DNA of 51,381 nt from Sabulitectum sp964604135 (GTDB lineage: Bacteria; Fermentibacterota; Fermentibacteria; Fermentibacterales; JCC-6), in NCBI GenBank assembly GCA_964604135.1, contig CAZRXU010000007.1, positions 1-51,381 of the forward strand. Direction: 5' to 3'. The notes beneath the pieces were generated by a model. That model had not been told where the DNA came from and did not search any database. It saw only the letters and a program-made list of their open reading frames with translations. Position numbers and translations under genes: made by a program. Of this stretch, positions 16,675 to 25,244 are shown piece after piece (within the stretch, counting starts at the first letter, position 1; each line of letters begins with the position of its first letter).

Positions 16675-16702
16675 TTGCAGTATACATACAGTATTCTATA
16701 TT
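16675..16702 (+). promoter_or_regulatory. Candidate sigma-70 promoter for the EIIA-guaB operon
   Basis: TTGCAG (16675-16680) and TATATT (16697-16702), 16 bases apart, lie in the AT-rich gap between two divergent operons. The plus-strand gene starts about 30 bases downstream after a GGGAGAG ribosome binding site. Pattern match only. Confidence 0.4.
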
Positions 16703-16732
16703 AGAGAAGTAAATGGCAAGGGAGAGTGCATT

Positions 16733-17173
16733 TTGAAATATACAGCCTTGTGCAAGTTTGAGTTGTCGGCAACTTCCAGGGAGGAAGCCATTGCCGAACT
16801 ACTGGGTCTTTTCCCCGTTGGTGAGAGGTCTCAAAACCTTCTTGCCGGAGCCCTTGATATCAGAGAAAAAGTTGGTGCCACAGTTGTTCACAAAACTATT
16901 GTTCTGCCACACTGCAGAAGTATTCTTGTCGATAAACTGACTATTGCTGTCGGGAGGTCAAAGGCGGGTATTAGATGGCCCAAGAGTATGATTCATACAG
17001 TAATTCTTTTTGTATCGCCGGTCAGGCTAAATGCGCCGCAGGAGCACACCAAGTTTCTCAGCCACATAGCTGGCAGGATCAAGAAATTCGGAGACAAGAT
17101 CGTTGCAGCAGAAAACCAGGACGAGCTTCTTGACCGGCTGGGTTTCCAGCATGAGGAACTGGAGAGTAGATGA
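16733..17173 (+). CDS. PtsN-like PTS EIIA domain protein
   Basis: A 146-residue single-domain protein of the fructose/nitrogen-PTS EIIA family, phospho-carrier proteins that usually receive phosphate from HPr or NPr and act in regulation. The hallmark is the phosphorylated His in KTIVLPHCRS (His60), matching the family G.A.PH. pattern, followed by AVGRSKAGIRWP and the hydrophobic strand IHTVILFVSPVRLNAPQEH and FLSHIAGRIKK. The gene starts at TTG (16733) 7-8 bases after GGGAGAG. It opens a long plus-strand operon and overlaps the following zinc-ribbon gene by four bases (ATGA). No PTS transporter is present here, so a regulatory role is inferred. Confidence 0.85.
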   Translation: MKYTALCKFELSATSREEAIAELLGLFPVGERSQNLLAGALDIREKVGATVVHKTIVLPHCRSILVDKLTIAVGRSKAGIRWPKSMIHTVILFVSPVRLNAPQEHTKFLSHIAGRIKKFGDKIVAAENQDELLDRLGFQHEELESR

Positions 17174-17523
17174 ACAAACAGCTTGAGAAATTGATCAGTC
17201 TTCACGACCTGGATGTGATGATCGCTGATCTTGACAGGAAAGATATCAGAAAACGTGAAATTGAAATGGGCCTTAACAGCGATGGTGTTCTTGAGGAACT
17301 GAAAGAGTTAAGGCAGGAGCTCTGCAAGGGTATAAACAGAAAGTGGCTCGGGCTGTATAATCAGCTCACAAAACACTATGGAAACGCCGTTGTACCGGCC
17401 CTCATGGGCAGATGTGCCGGTTGTCTTACACGGTTGCCAACAGCAGTTTGTTCCGACCCCGAGAGAAATATGAAAATACACACCTGTCCCACATGCGGGA
17501 GGATAATATACTGGGCCGATTGA
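17170..17523 (+). CDS. Zinc-ribbon domain protein with coiled-coil start
   Basis: A 117-residue protein with an N-terminal helical stretch (LEKLISLHDLDVMIADLDRK, then EELKELRQEL) and a C-terminal C4 zinc ribbon: CAGC in MGRCAGCLTRLP and CPTC in IHTCPTCGRIIYW. This arrangement matches the C4-type zinc-ribbon family (zf-RING_7-like), though the coiled coil here is shorter than the usual ~200 residues. The function of the family is poorly defined. It overlaps the EIIA gene (ATGA) and precedes guaB by 22 bases. Confidence 0.8.
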   Translation: MNKQLEKLISLHDLDVMIADLDRKDIRKREIEMGLNSDGVLEELKELRQELCKGINRKWLGLYNQLTKHYGNAVVPALMGRCAGCLTRLPTAVCSDPERNMKIHTCPTCGRIIYWAD

Positions 17524-17545
17524 GGTCACCTTTCTGGAGGAGTAA

Positions 17546-19021
17546 ATGAATCCAAGAGATGCACGGGAAGCACTTACATTCGATGATGTTCTGATAATGC
17601 CAGCCAGCTCGGATGTGCACCCCGGGAAGGTAAGCCTTCACACAGAACTGTGTCGGGATATTGTTCTTAAAATTCCTGTTCTGAGTGCGGCAATGGACAC
17701 TGTTACAGAAGCCGGAATGGCAATTGCCCTTGCACAGCAGGGTGGAATGGGTGTTATTCACAAGAATTTGTCAATCGAAGAACAGGCCCGCCACGTAAAG
17801 TGTGTTAAAAGAGCAGAGAGCGGTGTTATCAATGACCCTGTAACACTGAACGAGTCTGCTCTGGTTTCTGATGCGCTGGCTTTGGCCGAGGAAACCGGTG
17901 TTTCCGGTTTTCCTGTACTCAGAGATGGCAGGCTCTGCGGTATTCTGACAAGCAGAGATTATCATTTTGAGCAAGATGGCTCTACACCGGTGAAAAACCT
18001 TATGACAACCATGGATAAACTGGTTACGGCACCGGTTGGAACCAGCATAGAAGATGCACTTGTTCTTCTTAAGAAACACCGTCTGGAAAAAATGCCGCTG
18101 GTTACTTCCGATGGCTATCTTGCAGGTCTTGTTACACTGAAAGATGCCCAGAAAGCCATGGAGTACCCCGAAGCCTGCAAAGACAGCAGAGGAAGGCTGC
18201 GTGTTGCAGCGGCTGTAAGCGTGGGGGATGCTGCTCTTGAAAGAGCAGAAGCTCTTGTTGAGGCCGGTGTTGATGCGGTGTTTATAGATACTGCTCACGG
18301 GCACAGCTGGTCAGTTATTGAAACAACGAAAACCCTGAGAAAGAAGTTCCCGGAGCTTGCAATTGTAGTGGGAAATGTTGTTACAGCCCAGGCTACAGAA
18401 ACACTTATTGGGGCCGGTGCGGATGTGGTGAAAGTTGGAGTGGGGCCCGGCTCAATATGTACCACAAGAATTGTGGCTGGTGTGGGTTGCCCACAGCTTA
18501 CCGCCATATACGACTGCGCACAGGCGGCGGCGAAACACGGAAAAGTAATTATTGCAGACGGAGGTATTAAATACTCAGGCGATATTGTTAAAGCTCTTGC
18601 CGCGGGAGCTGCCTGTGTAATGGTCGGAAGCCTGTTTGCCGGTACAACTGAAAGCCCGGGTGAAGCAATTATCTACAAGGGAAGAAAGTTCAAAACATAC
18701 AGAGGGATGGGTTCCATGGGGGCTATGAAAATGGGTAGTGCCGACAGGTACTTTCAGGATGCTTCTGTTGTAAAAAAACTGGTTCCAGAGGGTATAGAAG
18801 GTATGGTGGCGTTCAAGGGGTTGGTAAGTGATTATCTTGTTCAGCTTACGGGGGGGCTAAGGTCAGGTATGGGCTATGTAGGAGCCTCAACTATTCGTGA
18901 ACTCTTCGAGAGAGCTGAGTTTGTCAAAATGACATCTGCCGGCCTCCGGGAAAGTCACGCACACGACGTTACGGTGACCAAGGAAGCACCGAACTACTCT
19001 TCAGATGCCAGTGGATTCTGA
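17546..19021 (+). CDS. guaB: Inosine-5'-monophosphate dehydrogenase
   Basis: A 491-residue IMP dehydrogenase, which oxidises IMP to XMP with NAD+ in the committed step of GMP synthesis. The TIM barrel starts with LTFDDVLIMPASSDVHP, followed by AAMDTVTEAGMAIALAQQGG and GVIHKNLSIEEQA. Two CBS domains (about 90-205) interrupt it. The catalytic loop is VGVGPGSICTTRIVAGVG with the nucleophilic Cys, and the flap contains YRGMGSMGAMKMGSADRY. The length is normal. A GGAGG ribosome binding site lies just upstream of the ATG. Its end overlaps the following pseudokinase gene by 17 bases. Confidence 0.98.
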   Translation: MNPRDAREALTFDDVLIMPASSDVHPGKVSLHTELCRDIVLKIPVLSAAMDTVTEAGMAIALAQQGGMGVIHKNLSIEEQARHVKCVKRAESGVINDPVTLNESALVSDALALAEETGVSGFPVLRDGRLCGILTSRDYHFEQDGSTPVKNLMTTMDKLVTAPVGTSIEDALVLLKKHRLEKMPLVTSDGYLAGLVTLKDAQKAMEYPEACKDSRGRLRVAAAVSVGDAALERAEALVEAGVDAVFIDTAHGHSWSVIETTKTLRKKFPELAIVVGNVVTAQATETLIGAGADVVKVGVGPGSICTTRIVAGVGCPQLTAIYDCAQAAAKHGKVIIADGGIKYSGDIVKALAAGAACVMVGSLFAGTTESPGEAIIYKGRKFKTYRGMGSMGAMKMGSADRYFQDASVVKKLVPEGIEGMVAFKGLVSDYLVQLTGGLRSGMGYVGASTIRELFERAEFVKMTSAGLRESHAHDVTVTKEAPNYSSDASGF

Positions 19022-20663
19022 TCTTCTAGGAAGCGTCGGTCTCCGGCTGGAATCGGAGATTTATACAGATGGTGATTATTCGCTGTGCCGTGTTGACTAT
19101 CGCGGCAGAAAGCTTGTTGCTGAAATTTCATCAGCAACAGGGGATTACCAGCATCGCTGGCCTTCAGCTGATGGGCTGACCCAGCCTGTTTCTTCAAGGG
19201 ATCTTCCCGAACAGCGGAAGCTGCTGTTGTTCGATATAAGAGACTGCGTGTTCCTGTGTGAAACAGTTCAGGAATTCGGCCGCATGAACACACGGCAGGC
19301 AGTCAAGCTTACGAAAATGGTTCTTGGTATTGTATCAAACCTTCAGGCAGCAGGAATGATCTGCGGTTATCTGGGCCCGGAGATGTTTGTTTCCAGCGGT
19401 ACCTCCGTTTCCATGCTGGCTGGAAGGCGTGGAATTCCTGTCTCTCCGTTTACAGCACCTGAGGTTCATTCATCGCGACCATCTGACCCAAGAAGTGATG
19501 TGTCTGCAATCGGAACATTCTTCTTTCGTCTTATCGCCGGAACCGATGACAGAGACAGACAGCTACGTGTGTGGCAAAGGCTTGATCCCTCAGTTCAAAC
19601 AGCCATACAGAATATGTCTGCCCCATCTCCTGTGGACAGGCCCAGCAGTTTGAAAGCCGTTCGTGGTGTTCTTGACGCCCTTGTCTCCCCCCAAACTGAG
19701 GAGCCGAAGGTTGAACCTGCTGGCAAGCAACCGGGCTTTGTTAAGCCTGCCGCAAGGAAAAAACCTTCATCGAACAACAGAAAACTGTTGTGGATAATTG
19801 GGTCTGTAGCGGTTTCTGCTCTGGCTGTTGTTGCTTTTCTGTCATCAGGGCCTCCACCGGACACGGTAACTGATGTTGAACCTGTCGTGGCAGAAGCAGA
19901 TACCAGTGAACAGCAGAACGAAGTATCTCCGTGGGCTGATTCTCTTTCAGCCGAGGAAGTTGTAGTGCCCGATGCCGATACTCCCATAGTTGATTCGGCA
20001 AGAATGTGGGTTTCTAACTGTTCGGGAACCCCGGGGATCGAAACACAGTTCCGGGCAGAAGCAGTAAGAGACTACTCCTGGGTGTATCTTCTTACTGGAA
20101 CAACTATTCGCGATTCTTCCACAATTCTGGTCAGAAGATCAGATCCTCTCATTCCTCTTGTCGACTGCCCTCTGGGGCAGGCCGCCTATCAGATAGCAGA
20201 TACTTCATTTTCAGTGAGGCCTGTGGATCTTACTCTTCTTCTGGGAACCGACTTGAATTATGCCGGAATTAACGGCGGCTTTCTTCACCAGCCGGTTTCC
20301 CCGGCGGGAACGCTGTTTGTGGATGTTATAAACCATGGAATTCAGTTCTCTCTTGAGGGAATGGGTGCTGCAACCTGGGCTGCTTCGAAAATAGACGGTA
20401 AAGCGTGTGAAATACAGAGTATCGAGTGGCTCATAAAGGTAAGCGATATACGTGACGCAGACAGATTCAGCGAAGAAATCGGTGTTCCAGAGCTTCTGGA
20501 GGAAACCCTGTTTATGTACAAAGAGGCTAATGTTCAGGCAGGGTCTCTTGAAGCTGTACTCCGGCAGTACTTCCAGCCTCTTCCGGATAGTGCGGAATTC
20601 CCACTTGAAGCTGTTCCCATCCCGGATATTCACGTGCTTATCGGCAGACAACAGGCCAATTGA
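19005..20663 (+). CDS. Membrane pseudokinase with LytR_C-like domain
   Basis: A 552-residue protein. Residues ~15-225 look like a eukaryotic-type Ser/Thr kinase that has lost catalysis. SDVSAIGTFFFRLIAGT (164-180) matches the kinase motif SDVYSLG..L.ELLTG and TAPEVH (150-155) matches the APE motif. Where HRDLKPEN is expected there is GYLGPEMFV (121-129) without the catalytic Asp, and no DFG or clear Lys/Gly loop is seen. A single transmembrane helix follows (261-281). The exterior part includes a segment (about 325-415: MWVSNCSGTPGIETQF to LLLGTDLN) resembling LytR C-terminal domains. It could sense envelope state and signal by binding. The start overlaps guaB by 17 bases; its ribosome binding site is weak. 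Confidence 0.65.
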   Translation: MPVDSDLLGSVGLRLESEIYTDGDYSLCRVDYRGRKLVAEISSATGDYQHRWPSADGLTQPVSSRDLPEQRKLLLFDIRDCVFLCETVQEFGRMNTRQAVKLTKMVLGIVSNLQAAGMICGYLGPEMFVSSGTSVSMLAGRRGIPVSPFTAPEVHSSRPSDPRSDVSAIGTFFFRLIAGTDDRDRQLRVWQRLDPSVQTAIQNMSAPSPVDRPSSLKAVRGVLDALVSPQTEEPKVEPAGKQPGFVKPAARKKPSSNNRKLLWIIGSVAVSALAVVAFLSSGPPPDTVTDVEPVVAEADTSEQQNEVSPWADSLSAEEVVVPDADTPIVDSARMWVSNCSGTPGIETQFRAEAVRDYSWVYLLTGTTIRDSSTILVRRSDPLIPLVDCPLGQAAYQIADTSFSVRPVDLTLLLGTDLNYAGINGGFLHQPVSPAGTLFVDVINHGIQFSLEGMGAATWAASKIDGKACEIQSIEWLIKVSDIRDADRFSEEIGVPELLEETLFMYKEANVQAGSLEAVLRQYFQPLPDSAEFPLEAVPIPDIHVLIGRQQAN

Positions 20664-20723
20664 CAGAAGCCCCCTAAATCGCTATATTTCGCCACAATTT
20701 CCATCACGGAGGTATGAGACGCA

Positions 20724-21221
20724 GTGCAGTATTTGATCAATGACAGAGTTGTTCATCCCTATCACGGAGCAGGGGTTATTACCGATATATGCATGAAGGA
20801 TATCTCGGGCGTAATGGTAGAATGTGTGGTTATTAAACTGTCTGGCGGAAGGGCCGGAATTCTATTACCAGCCAGCTCGGTAGGTGAATCAGGCCTTCGT
20901 AAAGTCTCGTCTAAGAAAGATATAGATTCAGCAATGAAGATGTTGGCTACAGAGGGGGAGGAACTGCCCAAAGACTGGCGCAGGCGAATTGATGTGCTTA
21001 AAGAACGGGTGAATTCCGGTGATCCCCTGATTATCGCCACAGCAATAAGGGATGTTCTGGCAAGGTCTTCCATTACAAAAATGAATCCTTCCGAGAAGCG
21101 CGTTCTTAACGAAGCTGTTATTGCCTTTGCCGGAGAACTTTCTCTAGTTCGTGAGATAGCCCTTGAAGAGGCGAAGAAACTGATTCATAAAAAGGTGCTG
21201 GGAAAGAAAAAAATCTCCTGA
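20724..21221 (+). CDS. carD: CarD-family transcriptional regulator
   Basis: A 165-residue protein of the CarD/CdnL family, which binds RNA polymerase beta and stabilises open promoter complexes. The N-terminal Tudor-like domain has the typical NDRVVHPYHGAGVI, followed by VVIKLSGGRAGILLPASSVG. The C-terminal helical part (DWRRRIDVLKERVNSGDPLI, then IRDVLARSS) matches the DNA-contacting helices. It starts at GTG (20724), placed 10 bases after a GGAGGT ribosome binding site. The stop overlaps the hflX start (TGATG). The organism probably has a global CarD regulator cotranscribed with hflX. Confidence 0.9.
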   Translation: MQYLINDRVVHPYHGAGVITDICMKDISGVMVECVVIKLSGGRAGILLPASSVGESGLRKVSSKKDIDSAMKMLATEGEELPKDWRRRIDVLKERVNSGDPLIIATAIRDVLARSSITKMNPSEKRVLNEAVIAFAGELSLVREIALEEAKKLIHKKVLGKKKIS

Positions 21222-22537
21222 TGTCCAATTCCGAAACTCTGTTTCGTTCTATCACAGATGAAGTTCTTGAACAGGTTTTGCTGGTTTCTGTTGCCCTGGA
21301 CGGAACTGATATTGATACTTCGCGGGAAGCGGAGATGATCCGTCTAGTTGAAAGCGCCGGTGGAGTAGTTGTTCACCGCATCAACCAGAGAAGAAACCGC
21401 CCCGACGGCGGTTTTTTTGTTGGCAGGGGAAAGGCGGAGGAAATAGCTGCCGTTGCTGAAAGCATGGATTTAACCACGGTGGTATTTGATCACAACCTCA
21501 GCCCTGGTCAGGTTAACAGGCTTGAAGAGCTCACAAAGTGCAAGGTTGTAGACAGAACAGAATTGATACTGGCAATATTTGCAGTTCAGGCTAGAACTCC
21601 CCATGCTAAACTTAGAATTGAACTGGCCCAGATTGGTTACATGCTTCCCCGGTTGTCCGGGATGTGGCATCATCTCGATCGTCTTGGGGCGGGTATTGGA
21701 ACAAGGGGGCCAGGTGAAACCCAGCTTGAGGTAGACAGACGCCGTGCAAGAACGCGTATGGTCTCTATTGAGAAGAAATTGGCAGCCATTGAATCCGGGT
21801 CAAAGGTAAGACACAGCAGGCGGGAAGAGATGTTCTCTGTTGCTCTTGTCGGCTATACCAATGCAGGCAAGAGTACTCTTCTCAATAGGTTGTGTCAGTC
21901 GGATGTTCGTTCTGAAGACCGGTTGTTTGCAACGCTTGATACAACCTCAAGGAGGCTGGAGCTTCCAGGTGGGGGTTCTGTAATTGTAAGCGATACAGTG
22001 GGATTCATAGAGAAGCTTCCCAAAACCCTTCTTTCAAGTTTCAGGTCAACGCTGGATGTGGTTCGGGAAGCAGATCTTATCCTGCTCGTTGCAGATGCTG
22101 CCGATTCAGACAGGCTTTCCCGGGTTGCCACTGTTGTGGACACACTGGGCAGAATAGATGCGGAGTCGATTGATCGGGCTACAGTATGGAACAAGTGTGA
22201 TCTTCCGGAGGCAGCGGGAAACGGAGCTCTTTCAGTGTCTGCTCTTACCGGAGACGGTATTGATGAACTTATTGATGTCATCAGAAGGAAGAGGCGTGAA
22301 GCACTTGCGTGGTGTACCGTAAAGGTAAATATTTGCACCGGTGATCTGGAGTACTGGATAAGAACGAACAGCATTGTAGACAGCTTCGTGCGGGACGAGA
22401 ACACAGGTGCTGTGGAGGTTGTCTGCGGGCTGTATCGAGGGTTGAACCACCTGAAGAAGAGGCTTTCCAGGGAGCGTCGGGGCTGGAGCGTCGTGCCGAT
22501 TTCTGCACAGGGTCAGGTTGAGAGGGGAACATCGTAA
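21221..22537 (+). CDS. hflX: GTPase HflX
   Basis: A 438-residue HflX, a ribosome-associated GTPase that splits stalled 70S ribosomes under stress. The N-terminal HflX domain has VGRGKAEEIA (here FFVGRGKAEEIAA), VVFDHNLSPGQVNRLEELT and DRTELILAIFA. The linker carries GPGETQLEVDRRRARTRM. The GTPase domain shows G1 VGYTNAGKSTLLNRL, G3 DTVGFIEKLP and a NKCD motif for guanine recognition. The start overlaps the carD stop by one base and the stop overlaps the next start, so the genes are tightly coupled. Confidence 0.97.
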   Translation: MSNSETLFRSITDEVLEQVLLVSVALDGTDIDTSREAEMIRLVESAGGVVVHRINQRRNRPDGGFFVGRGKAEEIAAVAESMDLTTVVFDHNLSPGQVNRLEELTKCKVVDRTELILAIFAVQARTPHAKLRIELAQIGYMLPRLSGMWHHLDRLGAGIGTRGPGETQLEVDRRRARTRMVSIEKKLAAIESGSKVRHSRREEMFSVALVGYTNAGKSTLLNRLCQSDVRSEDRLFATLDTTSRRLELPGGGSVIVSDTVGFIEKLPKTLLSSFRSTLDVVREADLILLVADAADSDRLSRVATVVDTLGRIDAESIDRATVWNKCDLPEAAGNGALSVSALTGDGIDELIDVIRRKRREALAWCTVKVNICTGDLEYWIRTNSIVDSFVRDENTGAVEVVCGLYRGLNHLKKRLSRERRGWSVVPISAQGQVERGTS

Positions 22538-22965
22538 TGCCTGCTGCGAGTGATGCAATGGAGAGGCTGGTGGGAAGAATGGAAACACTAGACGGTCTTT
22601 TCCGCAGGGGAATAGTAACAGGCGATTTGCTACAGAAGCAGATAAAAGCTTTGCTTAGTTCAAAAGATGCCGGAGCTGTTTTTAAGGAATACATACAGCC
22701 AGACAGGAAAGCAATCAAAATACTTAGCCGTATTGAAGACCCTACAGGCTGGCGAGAACTGTTCACAAAAAACCGTGATCAGCGTGAGGTTGTTTTTTAC
22801 AGCGCTCTTGAAAACATCATGGAAACAGAAACCGACTGGGAAGAGCGTATACTGCATATGCTGCAGCTGGCGTGTCTTCCGTTTTATTCAGGTTTCCTTC
22901 CTCTTGATGCCAGGAAGAAAGCTGCTTCCCAGGTAAAACCGAGCAGGGTCAGCGTTCTGGATTAA
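22537..22965 (+). CDS. Hypothetical protein in the hflX operon
   Basis: A 142-residue, mostly helical, soluble protein that I do not recognise. The N-terminus contains MERLVGRMETLDGLFRRGIV and the middle FKEYIQPDRKAIKILSRIED followed by W..LF. There is no signal peptide or membrane segment. Its start codon overlaps the hflX stop (TAATG) and its stop overlaps the start of the flippase-like gene, so it is almost certainly translated. The helical make-up and position suggest a small regulator or adaptor, but this is only inference. Confidence 0.65.
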   Translation: MPAASDAMERLVGRMETLDGLFRRGIVTGDLLQKQIKALLSSKDAGAVFKEYIQPDRKAIKILSRIEDPTGWRELFTKNRDQREVVFYSALENIMETETDWEERILHMLQLACLPFYSGFLPLDARKKAASQVKPSRVSVLD

Positions 22966-23969
22966 TGCGCAAAGATCACAGAACCAGCATTATTACCCTT
23001 GTGGGCATTGTATTTGTCGCAGTTTCAATCTGGTTTCTGGGGAAGTCATTTCTTCAGGGTGTTCATGAAGCAGGCGGTATAGGCAATCTTCTGCATTTCA
23101 ATGTTCCTCTGTTTCTGGCGGCTTCAGTTGTTATGTCAGGCCATCTTACTCTTGCAGGCTACACATGGACAGTTGTTACAGGTATTGCAGGTGGTCATCT
23201 GGGGTTCCGGAAAGGCTTTTCCATACATTTTCTGTCACAGATCGGGAAGTATGTACCTGGAAAAGTCTGGGCGGCAATGGGTAAGTTTACCCTCAGTCGG
23301 AACAGCGGTTTAACCACTTCGCAAACAGGTCAGGGTCTTGTTCTGGAAACAGTGTTTATAGTGCTGGGGTGTCTGATAACAACACTGCCCCTTATTCCTC
23401 TTACCGCAAGAGACAGCGGAATCGGCGTTTTCGCCGGAATGGCAGTTGCAATTGGGCTTGCTCTGGTACTTGTTATGCTGCTGCATCCCTCGGTGTTCCG
23501 GAAAATTACCTCCCTTGCGGCTCGGGTAATGAGATCACAGTACACCCTTACCGAGCGAAGCTTTTCCGAAATGCTGCGCACGCTTCCGGTTTACATTGCT
23601 GTTTTCATCGCCCTTGGTGTAGCCTACTGGCTGATGTGTCTTTCATTCGGTCTTGATCTTCCACTTCTGCCGGGCATATTTGTTTACCCTGCTGCAATGG
23701 GTATTGGGTATCTGGCAATTTTTGCCCCAGGCGGGCTGGGAGCCAGGGAGCTTACAACAGTGTGGCTTGTACATCTGATTGTACCAGGTTGTGAACCTGG
23801 TCTGGCAGAACTCACTGCAGTGGTGGCAAGGCTTTGGATTACCCTGGGAGAGGCTATTGCTTTCGGTGTTTCCTTTCCCATGTACGGCACGGGGCCGTCT
23901 TCTTTAAAGAAGCTGCTTACCGGGAGTAATTCACCTGACAGAGAGCCCTTCGATGGAGATGAAGGGTAA
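22965..23969 (+). CDS. Flippase-like integral membrane protein (LPG synthase TM family)
   Basis: A 334-residue polytopic protein with about eight hydrophobic segments, resembling the transmembrane domain of lysylphosphatidylglycerol synthase and AglD-like putative flippases. Diagnostic spots are FSIHFLSQIGKYVPGKVW (family: ...S...+.+PG..G), GLVLETVFIVLG and the late GIGYLAIFAPGGLGARELTT (family: PGGLG..E). Such proteins act in lipid or glycolipid translocation in the inner membrane. The C-terminus ends in a short acidic tail. The gene is the last of the operon, and its 3' end overlaps the convergent tldE gene by 39 bases. Confidence 0.85.
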   Translation: MRKDHRTSIITLVGIVFVAVSIWFLGKSFLQGVHEAGGIGNLLHFNVPLFLAASVVMSGHLTLAGYTWTVVTGIAGGHLGFRKGFSIHFLSQIGKYVPGKVWAAMGKFTLSRNSGLTTSQTGQGLVLETVFIVLGCLITTLPLIPLTARDSGIGVFAGMAVAIGLALVLVMLLHPSVFRKITSLAARVMRSQYTLTERSFSEMLRTLPVYIAVFIALGVAYWLMCLSFGLDLPLLPGIFVYPAAMGIGYLAIFAPGGLGARELTTVWLVHLIVPGCEPGLAELTAVVARLWITLGEAIAFGVSFPMYGTGPSSLKKLLTGSNSPDREPFDGDEG

Positions 23970-25244
23970 CAGATCTGTGCCTGATCTGTATTGTCTGCTT
24001 CCAATAGCAGCAGTTCTGGACAGTGCGTCGTAAGCATTTCCATACAGAACACAGCCATCGCGGTATCCTTGAATCTCACCTCTTCTGAAAACAAACACAC
24101 GACCGCAGTCGAAAACAAAACTTCCCGAAGCCGCATTGCTTCCACCAGCCGAGAGAATGCTGGTTATCAGAATGCCGGAACCTGTCTCATCCAGTGTATC
24201 TACAGAACCAGAAACAGATGGGTCCACTGCAAGGTTTGTGCATACAGGTTTTGAGTGCTCTCCTAGGTTTCTTCCGCTGCTTCCAGTTGATTTTGTGCCG
24301 CACAGAGCCGCGGATTCCAGATCGTGGACAAATCCGGTGAAGATGCCGTTTTCAAAAAGGGTTTTGTCTTTCGTTGGTACGCCCTCACTGTCAAAAGGGG
24401 CATTGGCGGCACCACTGTCAAGGCCTGGAAGATCTCTGATTGTAAGTTTGGATCCCACCACCTGTTTCCCCTCCATGCCCGCCAGGGGAGAGGCCCCTTC
24501 AGCAAGCAGTTTTCCGCTAACACCAGCCCTTACCGCCTGAAGAAGCAGAGAGAACGCAACTGGGGAAAGAACAACATTTTTCCTGCCGGATATTTCTGCT
24601 GATTTTGTGTCTCCATGCAGCAGGGGAAGCATGAGCATGTCGATAACCCGATCCCGGGAAGGCAGGTTTCCTGCTGTGTTCAGTGTGTATACCGATTGGA
24701 TCAGACCGTGGTCTGATGGAAGAGATACCGCAAAAGTGGAATGAGAAGTTGTTTTTTCGTAAGACCCGCGAAGCCCCCGGGAATTGACAATAAAGACGGA
24801 ATTCCCACTCCACTTAATTCTGGCAGACAAAGCTGCAAGCGGGTGGGATTTTCTTACCTCGTTTTGCAGTTGATCAAGATAGTTGCGAACCTGCTCGTGG
24901 GTCATCTGTTTCAGTTCGTCATCGTCTGGCGGAAAGTCGTAATGGGGGGAGTTCTCAGGAAAATTAAATACAGCTTCAGATCCGTACCTGCAGCTTCCGA
25001 TAACCTTGTCTACCAAGCGAAAGGGATCGATCATTCCCCATTCTCCTGCAACTCCCAGCTTTCTGTTTCTTACCATCCTGAGAGCCCACCCTGTTCGCTC
25101 TCCGGATCCTGGGATACAGCTTTCCGGTGTGTACTCCAGACTTCTGTAGCTTAGCTTTATCCCGGTTACTTCAGCTTCAGTTGAAACTTTTTCGCATGCA
25201 ACAAGTATCTCAGAGCCTGTTATTACAGCTTCTTTTGCAGCCAT
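23931..25244 (-). CDS. tldE: TldE/PmbA-type metalloprotease partner subunit
   Basis: A 437-residue protein of the PmbA/TldD family (TldE side), which pairs with TldD to form a protease that trims peptides and matures some ribosomally made peptides. It has the family features NSRGLRGSYEKTTSH, VVLSPVAFSLLLQAVRAGVS, LTIRDLPGLDSG, FDSEGVPTKDKTLFENGIFT and GRNLGEHSKP. No HExxxH is present, as expected for TldE. Its start codon is next to the tldD stop and the two are clearly coupled. The 3' end overlaps the convergent flippase-like gene. Confidence 0.92.
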   Translation of the reverse strand: MAAKEAVITGSEILVACEKVSTEAEVTGIKLSYRSLEYTPESCIPGSGERTGWALRMVRNRKLGVAGEWGMIDPFRLVDKVIGSCRYGSEAVFNFPENSPHYDFPPDDDELKQMTHEQVRNYLDQLQNEVRKSHPLAALSARIKWSGNSVFIVNSRGLRGSYEKTTSHSTFAVSLPSDHGLIQSVYTLNTAGNLPSRDRVIDMLMLPLLHGDTKSAEISGRKNVVLSPVAFSLLLQAVRAGVSGKLLAEGASPLAGMEGKQVVGSKLTIRDLPGLDSGAANAPFDSEGVPTKDKTLFENGIFTGFVHDLESAALCGTKSTGSSGRNLGEHSKPVCTNLAVDPSVSGSVDTLDETGSGILITSILSAGGSNAASGSFVFDCGRVFVFRRGEIQGYRDGCVLYGNAYDALSRTAAIGSRQYRSGTDLLPFISIEGLSVR

